From the NCBI RefSeq assembly GCF_018614205.1, contig NZ_JAGGOS010000120.1, forward strand, positions 1 through 64,000: a stretch of 64,000 bases of DNA, read 5' to 3'. The notes below the pieces were generated by a model. That model was given only the letters and a program-made list of their open reading frames with translations. It did not search any database and was not told the origin of the DNA. Shown here in pieces: positions 44,158-52,182 of this stretch; the first letter of the stretch is position 1; each line of letters opens with the position of its first letter. The stretch comes from Streptomyces sp. ISL-36 (GTDB lineage: Bacteria > Actinomycetota > Actinomycetes > Streptomycetales > Streptomycetaceae). A program made the translations under genes and the position numbers.

Positions 44158-44727
44158 ATGCTCAGTCGCGTAGAGACGTACCTCGCCCATCTTGATCGGC
44201 TTTCCGGAGGAAGGGAGCCTCGGTTCTTCCCTGTCGAGTCGACCAAACAGGGCCTGCGGGATGTCACGGAGATCGTGTACGACGACCTCCCGGCCGGACT
44301 TCTCACGACGCTCACTTACGGCTTGTCGCTGGCAGAGCATCCGGACTGGCAGCACGGCTCGCCGGAGCTCTGTCTCAGCGTGAACTCGACCAACGTTATC
44401 TGGGCCCACGCGGTGGGCTTCCTTGCCGAGCAGCTCCGTGGCACCTGCCCATTCACTTACGGCAGCACCATCAACTTCGGAGAGCGAATCGTGCCCGAGT
44501 CGGAGATGACGGCGTTCTGCGTGTTCGCGCCGATGGTCCTCGACAGAGACGACTACCTGGGCATCGACGTTGGCGTTCCAGGACACGAGGGTCACGACGT
44601 GATCAACATCCAGGGGATGTACCCCATCCACGAGGTGGAGCGGCAGTTCATCAACGAGCGTGGGCTTGAAGCCTTCTGGAAGAGCGATTGGGAACCCACT
44701 GATGTGCTGCGTCGCCCCGCGATCTGA
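44158..44727 (+). CDS. SUFU (suppressor of fused) domain protein
   Basis: A 189-residue protein with the bacterial SUFU domain: REPRFFPVESTKQGLRDVTE, TYGLSLAEHP, ELCLSVNSTNVIWAHAVGFL, FGERIVPESEMTAFCVFAPM and YPIHEVERQFINERGLEAFW. Bacterial SUFU proteins are mostly immunity proteins of polymorphic toxins. No toxin gene is adjacent, so it looks like an orphan immunity gene. It is followed by ISL3 remnants, suggesting that this islet was rearranged. Confidence 0.9.
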   Translation: MLSRVETYLAHLDRLSGGREPRFFPVESTKQGLRDVTEIVYDDLPAGLLTTLTYGLSLAEHPDWQHGSPELCLSVNSTNVIWAHAVGFLAEQLRGTCPFTYGSTINFGERIVPESEMTAFCVFAPMVLDRDDYLGIDVGVPGHEGHDVINIQGMYPIHEVERQFINERGLEAFWKSDWEPTDVLRRPAI

Positions 44728-44774
44728 TCTGCGGAGGGCAAGTAGCCCTGATCTGGATGACCTGATGGGCGACA

Positions 44775-45485
44775 TCACGCGAGCAGCACTCGTTTGCGTA
44801 GGAGTGCAAACCCAGCACGGCCGAACATCTGACTTCGGGCTCGGTGAGGGCTCCCCGGGTGCCGGAGGACCATCCGGCGACCGTCCGGGGCGGGGGCGGC
44901 CGGGCGGTCGCCGACCGTGACGCAGTGCGCTTGGCGTGGAGACAGGCGCGGAGGTGCTGGTAGCTGCCCTTGTTGGCCGAGCGGCACGATCTCCTCCCAC
45001 AGTTTGCAGGGATTGGCGCAGCCCTCGTTCCAGCGGTCGTCGAGCTATGGCTTGTCGTCGTCGAGGTCGGAGGGCCGGTTCTGCCATTGGCCGGTGAGGA
45101 GTTCCCCCGGCGTCGCAGCGCGGCAGCGTGCCGGGGCCGGGTGCGGTCGGCGAACCGGTGTCGTCGTGGCCGGGGCCGACCCGTCCGGGCCCTCGGCAGG
45201 GGCGGGCTCGGATTCAGGGACCGCGGGTACCAGGGATCAGAGACAGCTGCGGTGCTGGGCGACCCTCCGCTCGGCGGCTTCGCTCCTGTTGTGCCAGAAG
45301 TGCCACCGGTCCGCGACCAGGACGGCCTGCGGGGCGCCGACGGTGGCGCCTTCGGCGACGAACGGCGCCCGGTCCCGGCATACGACCTCCACGCCGGGCC
45401 GTTGGGTGAGCCAGGCCGCCAGGCTAGATGCTTCGCACAGACCTTGGGGAGCGGTCGCGAAGGGTGACGATGTCGTTCGATCCAT
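44775..45485 (-). pseudogene. ISL3-family transposase, truncated and frameshifted
   Basis: The 5' part reads EASSLAAWLTQRPGVEVVCR and then DRAPFVAEGATVGAPQAVLV and ADRWHFWHNRSEAAERRVAQ, the DDE-core motifs of ISL3 transposases. The 3' end reads RARSQMFGRAGFALLRKRVL, the characteristic ISL3 C-terminus (K-Q-M-F-G-R-A-G-F-x-L-L-R-K-R-V-L). Between them frames change and much of the protein is missing, as is the whole N-terminal zinc-binding region. It is inactive. Confidence 0.7.
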
Positions 45486-45541
45486 GAGCGGTCCCGAGCC
45501 CCGGCTGCCTGACTCAAACGCTCACCTCGTAGCCTCCGCGC

Positions 45542-46090
45542 ATGACTGATGATCCGTTCCAGTGCCGCTGCACCCTCTGCCATGACTACGGTGACCGAGA
45601 CGAAGCAGACCACGTTGACCTGACGATCATCGAGAATGTGCAGCAGCACGGATGGCACGTCGTGATGGTTCCCGAGGACGAGATCGGTCCTGGGTTCGCC
45701 TACACGATCGGGCTGTCGCACACTCATGGCGCGCCTGAGCTCGCCATGTTCGGACTCGACATCCACGCCATGCACCGCACGCTCAACAGGCTCGGAGAGA
45801 AGTCCACTGCGGGGGCTGTACTGGCTGACGGCCAGAGGCATCCTGACGTTGCCGACGGCCGCCAAGTCGCGCTCAGGCAGGTGGATCTCCGCTGGTACCG
45901 GACCTTCTTCGGACGGGCCATCGGGTTCTACCGGCGGCCTCCTTTCCCGGTGTTGCAAGTTGCGTGGGCCGACATGGATGACCACTTTCATTGGGAAGAA
46001 CAGGCTGAGGAGAGGCATCGGGAGTCACAGCCTCAGCTGTGGCTTCCACCGAGTGAGCACCCTGTCGGAATCTGGACGACCGAACTCTGA
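45542..46090 (+). CDS. DUF4262 domain protein
   Basis: A 182-residue protein with a DUF4262 core: TIIENVQQHGWHVVMVPEDE, GPGFAYTIGLSHTHGAPELA and MFGLDIHAMHRTLNRLGE. The N-terminus CRCTLCHDYGD carries three cysteines, typical of the family. The HVxxVxxDxxGPxFAYTIGL motif makes the call firm. The function is not established; DUF4262 genes often occur near toxins and mobile DNA. It lies between two ISL3 remnants. Confidence 0.9.
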   Translation: MTDDPFQCRCTLCHDYGDRDEADHVDLTIIENVQQHGWHVVMVPEDEIGPGFAYTIGLSHTHGAPELAMFGLDIHAMHRTLNRLGEKSTAGAVLADGQRHPDVADGRQVALRQVDLRWYRTFFGRAIGFYRRPPFPVLQVAWADMDDHFHWEEQAEERHRESQPQLWLPPSEHPVGIWTTEL

Positions 46091-46119
46091 CCTCGAACGT
46101 GCCGACCAGCGACGGACCA

Positions 46120-46480
46120 AACACGCTCACGCGGAACTTGGAGCGAGATCATTTTGCGGAGCAGCTCAAAACCGGCTCGACCGTAGAGCTGTCTCTTGAT
46201 CTTCTTGATGCGGTTCACGGCGCCCTCGATGCTGCCGGGGCGCCAGTCGACGTGACCCTGTACGTCTCGGCGATCCTCACCCACCCTTCCACCGGAAGCA
46301 GCGAGCGGGAGGGCCGGCCCGTCCGGGCACCAAGTGCTCCGGTCGCGCCATGCGGGGCAGCTGCCGTCTCTCTGGACAAGGCGGCAGCGCACGCAGCGGT
46401 GGGGCCGAGCTGCCCACCCTCTGGCCTGGTCAGCGCTTCGCACCTTCACCCTGGACCGGCCGCGGCTACGGCTACGGCTA
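46120..46480 (-). pseudogene. Second ISL3-family transposase remnant (C-terminus)
   Basis: On the minus strand SIEGAVNRIKKIKRQLYGRA, then GFELLRKMISLQ, is the C-terminal end of an ISL3 transposase (VEGAVNRIKKIKRQLYGRAGFELLRKM). Upstream only scattered pieces remain. It differs from the copy ending at 44775 (MFGRAGFALLRKRVL), so it came from a different element. GGCTAC is repeated four times at 46464-46487. Confidence 0.65.
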
Positions 46481-46655
46481 CGGCTACGGCCGAGGACGTA
46501 CCGCACAGTGCTGGCGGCCGCCGAGCGTAGCGCGCCTCCCGCGGTGGCTCCCCTTTGCCGTGTGAAATCTCCGTGAGGCTCCTCCGCGGCATTGCTGGGG
46601 TGACCGCCCCTGCGCTCCTCGGCGGCGGACCGATTCGGGAAACGCCCCCCTCGAC

Positions 46656-46685
46656 TTGATAGGCAAGTGAGTGCTTGCATATCCT
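46656..46685 (+). promoter_or_regulatory. Promoter and ArsR-type operator of the ArsR-VOC operon
   Basis: TTGATA (46656-46661), an 18-base spacer and TATCCT (46680-46685). The spacer contains GCAAG-N6-CTTGC (46663-46678), a typical ArsR-family dyad. The -10 element ends six bases before the GTG at 46692, so transcription should start at the start codon. Confidence 0.6.
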
Positions 46686-46691
46686 GGAGAC

Positions 46692-46994
46692 GTGGCCGAC
46701 GACCTTTTCAAAGCCTTGGCCGACCCCACCCGCCGCACCATCATCGACGAGCTCGCGGAGAAGTCCGGCCAGACACTGTTCGAGATCTGCTCGCGGCTGA
46801 GCATGAAGCATCAGCTCGGCATCTCGCGCCAAGCAGTTTCCCAGCACCTCGCCGTGCTGGAGGCCGCCGGGCTCGTCGAGACCAGGCGGGAGGGCCGCTA
46901 CAAGTTCCACGACCTGAACACAGCCCCGCTGCGCCAGATCACCGAGCGATGGCTGAGGCCCGACACATCCGGACCGGAAGAGAGCACCGCATGA
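46692..46994 (+). CDS. ArsR-family HTH regulator
   Basis: A 100-residue winged helix regulator: ADDLFKALADPTRRTIIDEL, LFEICSRLSMKHQLGISRQA, VSQHLAVLEAAGLVETRREG, RYKFHDLNTAPLRQI. It lacks the metal-binding CxC of classic ArsR proteins. It belongs to the group linked to VOC or SRPBCC genes. GTG 46692 is chosen because VADDLFKAL is the family start. Its stop overlaps the VOC start by four bases, so the two are translationally coupled and probably autorepressed through the dyad in the promoter. Confidence 0.93.
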   Translation: MADDLFKALADPTRRTIIDELAEKSGQTLFEICSRLSMKHQLGISRQAVSQHLAVLEAAGLVETRREGRYKFHDLNTAPLRQITERWLRPDTSGPEESTA

Positions 46995-47383
46995 AGATCC
47001 ATCTGACCAGCGTCTTCGTCGACGACCAGGCCAAGGCCCTGCGCTTCTACACCGAGGTTCTGGGCTTCGTGAAGAAGCACGACGTCCCGGTGGGCGAGAA
47101 GGACCGGTGGCTGACCGTCGTCTCGCCCGACGAGCCCGGCGGCACCGAGCTCCTCCTGGAGCCCGCCGGCCACCCGGCCGTCAAGACCTACCGCGACACG
47201 CTCGTCACGGACGGCATCCCGCTCGCCCAGTTCGCCGTCGACGACGTGACGGCGGAGTACGAGCGCCTGCGCGACCTCGGCGTGCGCTTCATCCAGGAGC
47301 CCCTGGAGATGGGCCCCGTGACCACAGCCGTCTTCGACGACACCTGCGGCAACCTGATCCAGATCGCGACCCAGCCGCAGTAG
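46991..47383 (+). CDS. VOC family (glyoxalase/bleomycin resistance-type) protein
   Basis: A 130-residue VOC protein: MKIHLTSVFVDDQAKALRFY, TEVLGFVKKHD, then GGTELLLEPAGHPAVKTY, and the second half FAVDDVTAEYERLRDLGVRF with TTAVFDDTCGNLIQI. The paired beta-alpha-beta-beta-beta units form a metal-binding cavity. It is the second gene of the ArsR-VOC operon, a frequent pair in actinobacteria. The substrate is unknown; a dioxygenase or an antibiotic-binding role is possible. Confidence 0.93.
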   Translation: MKIHLTSVFVDDQAKALRFYTEVLGFVKKHDVPVGEKDRWLTVVSPDEPGGTELLLEPAGHPAVKTYRDTLVTDGIPLAQFAVDDVTAEYERLRDLGVRFIQEPLEMGPVTTAVFDDTCGNLIQIATQPQ

Positions 47384-48114
47384 GCGATCGGTCGCGTGCG
47401 AAGCACGGCAGCGGCGGCGAGTGGACCGGTCGGTTTCCTTATGTCGCCGAGGTCCGGCAGGGTGCAGCTGCCCAAGTGCCGGCTCTGCGATGCCGGGTGG
47501 CGCCAGATCGCCGCACGGGGCCGATGGTGATCGAGCTTGGTGAGGGTGGTGGCTGCAACGGTGAGCTTGCCGATGTGCACGGCGGGCAGCTGGTACGCCA
47601 CCACCACCAGCAGGACCGCGAAGCGTTGTCGAGCGCTGCGGTGCGGGCGCCTCGCACGAAGAGCACGGGGGCAAGATGCCCTCGGCGCAGGGGTAACGGG
47701 GCAGCCGCTCCTGCTTGCCGGTGACCTCCCACACGGCAGTGCGCTACTCCTCGTACCCGGTCAGCGCCTTCGTACGGCCGCGGATGGCTCCGGGCAGGGC
47801 GTGCGCTCGTGGCGTCGCACAGACGCAGGACCGGTCACGGCTGACCATCCTGGTCCGCCGCTGACCGGAACACGGGCTTCGACCTCGCCGACGGCTGCAA
47901 CACCCCGGAGCGAGGTGCTGCTCGCGGAGGTGACGAGGCGCCGGCCGTCGCGGCCGGCTGCTGCAAGCGCCCGGAAGGCACGTGTCTGAGCTGATACGAC
48001 ATGCAGGAGGGCACAGCAGCTCACACCGCCAGCGCGATGCCGCAGACATCCGGCAGCGGCCTGCCTCGCGAGACGACCCAACGCCCGCCCGATGCCAGGA
48101 CCAGTGAGAGACCG
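47384..48114. other. Stretch without a recognised gene
   Basis: 730 bases with no frame I can name. One minus-strand frame (47590 to 47420) has good codon bias and reads LLVVVAYQLPAVHIGKLTVA, then ATTLTKLDHHRP, but lacks a clear start and end. It may be a remnant of a small protein. Confidence 0.45.
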
Positions 48115-49113
48115 TCAGTGGTCGACCGTGACGACGATCTTGCCCACCTGGGTGCCCGCCTCCATGTAGCGGTGCGCCGCAGCGATCTCGTCCAAGGCGA
48201 AGGTGCGGTCCACAACGGGCCGGAAGACGCCGGTACTCAGCCCGGAGGAGACGAAAGCCTCGGCGCGGCGCAGGCGCTGTGGGTCTCGGGTCGTCTCATG
48301 CATGGTGTAGGTACGCATGTTCAGTGCGGGCATGCCGAGTTCGAACCCCGGATAGGGAGTCTGCTCGCCGCTCACCGCCCCGTAGAGGAAGAGGGTGCCG
48401 CCAGGGGCGACGGCCCTGGCCAGGTCCACAACTCCGGGCCCGGCAACGGCATCGAAGACGAATTCGGCGCCCCGGCCCGCGGTCAGTGCGAGCACACGGT
48501 CGGCGACCGCCTCCTCGCCAGTGACGATCACCTCGGCCGCCCCCGCCTTGAGCAGCGCGTGCTTCTTCGCGCGGCTGCGCGTGGTGGCGATGGGCACCGC
48601 GCCGACGCGTCGGGCGACTTGGATCGCGGCGAGGCCAACACTGCTGGAGGCCGCCGTGAGCACCACCGTGTCACCAGCCCCCATGCCGCCCACTTCGACC
48701 AGCGCCCCGTAGGCCGTCACGTATGGCATCCACACCGCCGCACTCTCAACCGCGCCGAGCCCTTCGGGGCGGTGCACAACCGCGGCCGCGGGAACGATCG
48801 CGCGCTCGGCGTAGACGGCGTAGGCGTTCATGGAGAACGCGGGCACCACACTGACCGCCTGGCCGACCTCGAACCCGGCCACCTGCGCGCCGACCGCCTC
48901 GACCACCCCTGCGGCCTCGGCGCCCAGCCGGGCAGGGAACTCCTTGACCGGCTCGATGTAGTGGCCGCTGCGGAACAGCACCTCGGCTCGATTGAGTCCG
49001 ATCGCATCCACGCGAATCAGCAGCTCACCGGCGCTGGGGCCAGCGACCGGCACATCCTCCAACCGCAGCACCTCCGGCCCCCCGTACTCGTGGAATCGCA
49101 CCGTCGCAGCCAT
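48115..49113 (-). CDS. Zinc-less alcohol dehydrogenase / quinone oxidoreductase-type MDR
   Basis: A 332-residue medium-chain reductase. VRFHEYGGPEVLRLEDVPVA and IRVDAIGLNRAEVLFRSGHY form the N-terminal GroES-like domain; GDTVVLTAASSSVGLAAIQV and ARRVGAVPIATTRSRAKKHA form the Rossmann NADP domain. Structural zinc cysteines are absent, placing it in the quinone oxidoreductase (QOR/CurA-like) branch. GGGGG precedes the ATG. It is divergent from the HTH gene at 49260, across a 52-bp dyad, and is probably controlled by it. Confidence 0.93.
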   Translation of the reverse strand: MAATVRFHEYGGPEVLRLEDVPVAGPSAGELLIRVDAIGLNRAEVLFRSGHYIEPVKEFPARLGAEAAGVVEAVGAQVAGFEVGQAVSVVPAFSMNAYAVYAERAIVPAAAVVHRPEGLGAVESAAVWMPYVTAYGALVEVGGMGAGDTVVLTAASSSVGLAAIQVARRVGAVPIATTRSRAKKHALLKAGAAEVIVTGEEAVADRVLALTAGRGAEFVFDAVAGPGVVDLARAVAPGGTLFLYGAVSGEQTPYPGFELGMPALNMRTYTMHETTRDPQRLRRAEAFVSSGLSTGVFRPVVDRTFALDEIAAAHRYMEAGTQVGKIVVTVDH

Positions 49114-49181
49114 CACACATCCCCCTTCGATTGATGACGTCGGCACGAGAACCGCACCGCCGCGCCTCACTCAAACGCAAA

Positions 49182-49233
49182 GTACGACGCCTGTCAAAGT
49201 TCGACGGTCATGATACTTTGACAATCGTCGTAC
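49182..49233. promoter_or_regulatory. Large nested dyad between the dehydrogenase and HTH genes
   Basis: The outer arms GTACGACG and CGTCGTAC and the inner arms TGTCAAAGT and ACTTTGACA share one centre (49207.5), giving 52 bp. The inner arms contain TTGACA on each strand, matching -35 elements facing outward. It is a strong candidate operator for the divergent ArsR-like regulator. Confidence 0.75.
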
Positions 49234-49259
49234 GACATGAGCAGGAGGTCGACAGACAC

Positions 49260-49601
49260 ATGGCGGCAGTGCAGAACAAGAGCCGGGACGACCGCGTACC
49301 GGCTCACCCGGACGTCCGTACGATCAGCCTTCAGCAGGTGCTCGAGGCCTTGGTCGACCCTGTGCGCCGACGGATCGTCAGTGAGTTGTACGCCACGACC
49401 CAGGACCTCGCGTGTGGCACGATCGACCTGCCGGTCAGCAAGTCCACCGCCACGCACCACTTCCATGTGCTGCGCGAAGCCGGCCTCATCCGCCAGTACT
49501 ACGTCGGCACTTCACGGATGAACGCGCTACGCCGCGAGGAGGTCGACGAAGCCTTCCCCGGCCTCCTGCGCGCACTGGTGAGCGAGCGCAGCCGGCCATG
49601 A
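49260..49601 (+). CDS. ArsR-type winged helix regulator
   Basis: A 113-residue regulator: TISLQQVLEALVDPVRRRIV, SELYATTQDLACGTIDLPVS and KSTATHHFHVLREAGLIRQY, then YVGTSRMNALRREEVDEAFP. This is the ArsR-like HTH found next to oxidoreductases, with KSTxTHHFxxLREAG as recognition helix. A single Cys lies in DLACGTID. It is divergent from the dehydrogenase gene across a 52-bp dyad and so probably represses both. GGAGG lies 11 bases upstream of the ATG. Confidence 0.9.
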   Translation: MAAVQNKSRDDRVPAHPDVRTISLQQVLEALVDPVRRRIVSELYATTQDLACGTIDLPVSKSTATHHFHVLREAGLIRQYYVGTSRMNALRREEVDEAFPGLLRALVSERSRP

Positions 49602-49899
49602 TCCAGCGAGGGCCCGCCTACAGCGGGTCCGGCACCCATAACGCCGAATCGGCCGCTTGTGCAGCGGTCATCACTCCGGCTCGTATCGGGGCAGGCACGA
49701 TGCCGCTCGATCGAGGTGAGCATTCCCTCGCCCCGATGGAGGAAGGCTGTGCTCACCCGGCGACGACCCGGCGCGGTCGTCCGCGTTGTCCCTCACACGG
49801 GTAAGGAATGTGCAAGACGCATATGCAGAACCTGCTTCTGCGGCATCGTGGTACCCACCGCCGGCCGCTCGGGTGGCCGCCGCAGCGAGGGGGAAGGCC

Positions 49900-50478
49900 A
49901 TGACCTGGGAACGAGATGGCTTCACGTCGCACGAGGGCTCGGTCGGGGTACTGCTGCCCGACGGCAGCGAACCGCGTCCGGCCATTTTCGACATCGGCAG
50001 CGGAAGCAGCTTCTACGAGACCACCGACTGGTGGGTCTACGACGGCACCCTACGCATCCCCCGCGCCTCTCGGATGCGCGGCAAGTGCTCCTGCGGCTGG
50101 CGCGGGGAGACCAGCTACCCCATCGACTGGGAAGAGGTCCTCAGGGACGACCCCCATGCATACGACACCTCCGCTCCCCGGGAGGACTGGGCCCAGCACC
50201 TCGAGGACGTTCAAGCCCGCACCGTCCCGCTGCCGGCCGACGTCACGGACCTGCTAGACCAGCTCCGCGGCCGACTGGAGCACCTCGCCGACGACGCACC
50301 GCTGGCCGCGCTGAGGGCCGTACACGAACTCGAGACCATCATCGGCGCCATCGGCCCGAGCGCAGCCTTCCTCGCCCTGCGCGAAGACGAGATCCCGTGG
50401 GACCGGATCGCCGAAGGGCTCGGCGCGACCGAAAAGGACGCCCGCACCCGCCTCTTCCGCTACAGCCACCGCATCTGA
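49900..50478 (+). CDS. Hypothetical protein with C-terminal sigma-like helical segment
   Basis: A 192-residue protein that I do not recognise. It has a tryptophan-rich N-terminal half (MTWERDGFTSHEGSVGVLLP; SSFYETTDWWVYDGTLRI), a CSCGW motif in MRGKCSCGWRGET, and a C-terminal segment DEIPWDRIAEGLGATEKDAR then TRLFRYSHRI resembling a helix-turn-helix. GAGGGGGAAGG precedes the ATG. Similar proteins occur near Streptomyces mobile elements. It could bind DNA, but this is inference. Confidence 0.7.
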   Translation: MTWERDGFTSHEGSVGVLLPDGSEPRPAIFDIGSGSSFYETTDWWVYDGTLRIPRASRMRGKCSCGWRGETSYPIDWEEVLRDDPHAYDTSAPREDWAQHLEDVQARTVPLPADVTDLLDQLRGRLEHLADDAPLAALRAVHELETIIGAIGPSAAFLALREDEIPWDRIAEGLGATEKDARTRLFRYSHRI

Positions 50479-50542
50479 AGGGCGCACCCGGCCAGTTCAA
50501 CCGACATTGAACACGTTCAGCATAGTGGTCGTCAGGTAGACG

Positions 50543-50640
50543 CTAGTCATCCCGCCATCTCCCGCACCGCTCATCGCTCTTCGGTAGCAACGGTTCCAGG
50601 ACCGCCCATTCCGCGTCGATCGGATCCGCCGTTCTGAGCA
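50543..50640 (-). mobile_element. IS5-type transposase N-terminal fragment
   Basis: ADPIDAEWAVLEPLLPKSDE followed by RCGRWRDD and a stop is the opening of IS5-family transposases (LTDAEWAVLEPLLPKS-GRWRDHR). Only 28 codons remain; no start, core or ends are present. Confidence 0.6.
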
Positions 50641-50767
50641 TGCTCAGAACGGCGAGCCCATCTGATCGAAGAGACACGTCCCGGTGCCGCATCAGGCGAC
50701 GCTCGCCACGGCCGATGCGGCTGGTGACGGGGGGGCTGACCACCGCAGCATCGCTCAGCACGCGAGC

Positions 50768-51304
50768 TCAGTCCCGTGAACCTTCGCCCCGCTCGACGTC
50801 GAACTCGAGCGCGGAGGTGAGACCCTCCATGAAGGAGCGGAAGTCCGGGGCGAGGGTCAGTTCCGAGTTGTCGTCCGCGTCGAACCAGACAACGGACGGC
50901 TCCCCATGCCGACCGCAGGTCCGGTAATCCAGCCCGATCCAGTAGTGGCCCTCACCCGAGACCAGTACTACGTCCCTGGGCAGGCCCCATTCTTGGACCA
51001 GGTACGGGCTGTCGAGCAGGGAGAGCGTCTGCTCACCGTGGCCGATGCCCATCACCACATCAAAGGGGACATGGTCAGGAGCCCATGAGGTCGGCCGGCT
51101 CGTGGGGAAGGCGTCCCGACTGGATGCGACCAGGCCACCGTTCTGTTCGCGGAGGATATCGAGCAGTGAGGCGGGGAGTGTGACGTTCAACAGCCGCTCG
51201 GCCTCCAGAATCGCCTGGTCGGTCAAGGACGGCTGCACTCCGCGGTCGCTATTGGTGTCCCAGAACGGGTGCTGAAGATCCTCAACGTGTGCCATGAGCG
51301 TCAT
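50768..51304 (-). CDS. SMI1/KNR4 (SUKH) family protein
   Basis: A 178-residue SUKH protein: SLTDQAILEAERLLNVTLPA, SLLDILREQNGGLVASSRDA, VVMGIGHGEQTLSLLDSPYL, EWGLPRDVVLVSGEGHYWIG, then LDYRTCGRHGEPSVVWFDAD and LAPDFRSFMEGLTSALE. It is complete and matches the full-length family, mostly immunity proteins against polymorphic nuclease toxins. No toxin gene is adjacent. Start codon uncertain (51304 or 51295), with no clear ribosome binding site. Confidence 0.93.
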   Translation of the reverse strand: MTLMAHVEDLQHPFWDTNSDRGVQPSLTDQAILEAERLLNVTLPASLLDILREQNGGLVASSRDAFPTSRPTSWAPDHVPFDVVMGIGHGEQTLSLLDSPYLVQEWGLPRDVVLVSGEGHYWIGLDYRTCGRHGEPSVVWFDADDNSELTLAPDFRSFMEGLTSALEFDVERGEGSRD

Positions 51305-51403
51305 CGTAGGAGCCGGGAGCTCGATGGTTTGACAGTGCCGCTACCCGCCATCAGGAGATTTCCACGCAGGCCGATGCGCCCGCACGGAAACCCTGGCCGC
51401 CCG

Positions 51404-52054
51404 TCACGCGTGCGAGGGGTCCGGGGCTGCGGCTTCCAGGGCGGCGATGCTGCCCGACATGATCGTCCGTACGTGCTCGGTGATGTGCTCCGCCGGCCAG
51501 TCCCACCAGGCCACCGCCAGCAGCCGGGCGATGTCCTCGTCGCTGTAGCGGGTGCGGATGAGGCGGGCGGGGTTGCCGCCGACGATGCCGTAGTCGGGTA
51601 CGTCGCCGGTGACCACGGCTCCGGAGCCGATGATCGCGCCGTGTCCGATCCGTACGCCCGGCATGACCGTCGTGCCGTGGCCGAACCAGACGTCGTTGCC
51701 GACGACGGTGTCCCCTCGGTTCGGCAGGCCGGTGAGCAGGTCGAAGTGTTCCGACCACGAGCCGCCCATGGTGGGGAAGGGGAAGGTCGAGGGCCCGTCC
51801 ATGCGGTGGTTGGCGCCGTTCATGATGAACCGGACTCCCGTGCCCAGCGCGCAGAACTTGCCGATGATCAGCTTCTCCGGCCCGTAGTGGTAGAGCACGT
51901 TGCGCGTCTCGAACGCGGTCGCGTCGTCCGGGTCGTCGTAGTACGAGTACTCCCCGACCCCGATCAGCGGGGACTTCACCAGCGGCCTGAGGAGCACCAC
52001 CCGCGGCTGCTCAGGCATCGGATGGAGGACCGTCGGGTCGGCGGGCACAGGCAT
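51404..52054 (-). CDS. Vat-type xenobiotic O-acetyltransferase
   Basis: A 216-residue left-handed beta-helix acetyltransferase. It aligns with streptogramin A acetyltransferases (VatD): IGVGEYSYYDDP, KLIIGKFCALGTGVRFIMNG, catalytic His83 in GANHRMDG, VVGNDVWFGHGTTVMPGVRI, GHGAIIGSGAVVTGDVPDYG, IVGGNPARLIRTRY. It should acetylate a hydroxyl of a drug-like substrate with acetyl-CoA, as a trimer. Its actual substrate is not known, and CatB-like relatives differ. Divergent from the TetR gene at 52183. Confidence 0.93.
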   Translation of the reverse strand: MPVPADPTVLHPMPEQPRVVLLRPLVKSPLIGVGEYSYYDDPDDATAFETRNVLYHYGPEKLIIGKFCALGTGVRFIMNGANHRMDGPSTFPFPTMGGSWSEHFDLLTGLPNRGDTVVGNDVWFGHGTTVMPGVRIGHGAIIGSGAVVTGDVPDYGIVGGNPARLIRTRYSDEDIARLLAVAWWDWPAEHITEHVRTIMSGSIAALEAAAPDPSHA

Positions 52055-52093
52055 GGGGAGTGATTCCTCACCGGGTGCGGGGGGCAGTCGTTA

Positions 52094-52110
52094 CGGCACG
52101 GCGCGTACCG
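52094..52110. promoter_or_regulatory. Imperfect TetR operator-like dyad
   Basis: CGGCACG-GCG-CGTACCG (6 of 7 arm positions match), 40 bases upstream of the Vat gene start. Its arms resemble those of the site at 52150. Confidence 0.45.
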
Positions 52111-52149
52111 ATCATGCCGTCATCCTGCTCCGCCGTGCGCCGGACTGTC

Positions 52150-52170
52150 AACGGCACCATGCGTGCCGTT
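52150..52170. promoter_or_regulatory. TetR operator-like dyad
   Basis: AACGGCAC-CATGC-GTGCCGTT, a perfect 8-bp arm inverted repeat 12 bases before the TetR ATG at 52183. It is the likely site of autoregulation and of control of the divergent Vat-type gene. Confidence 0.65.
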
Positions 52171-52182
52171 ACGATCTGGCCC

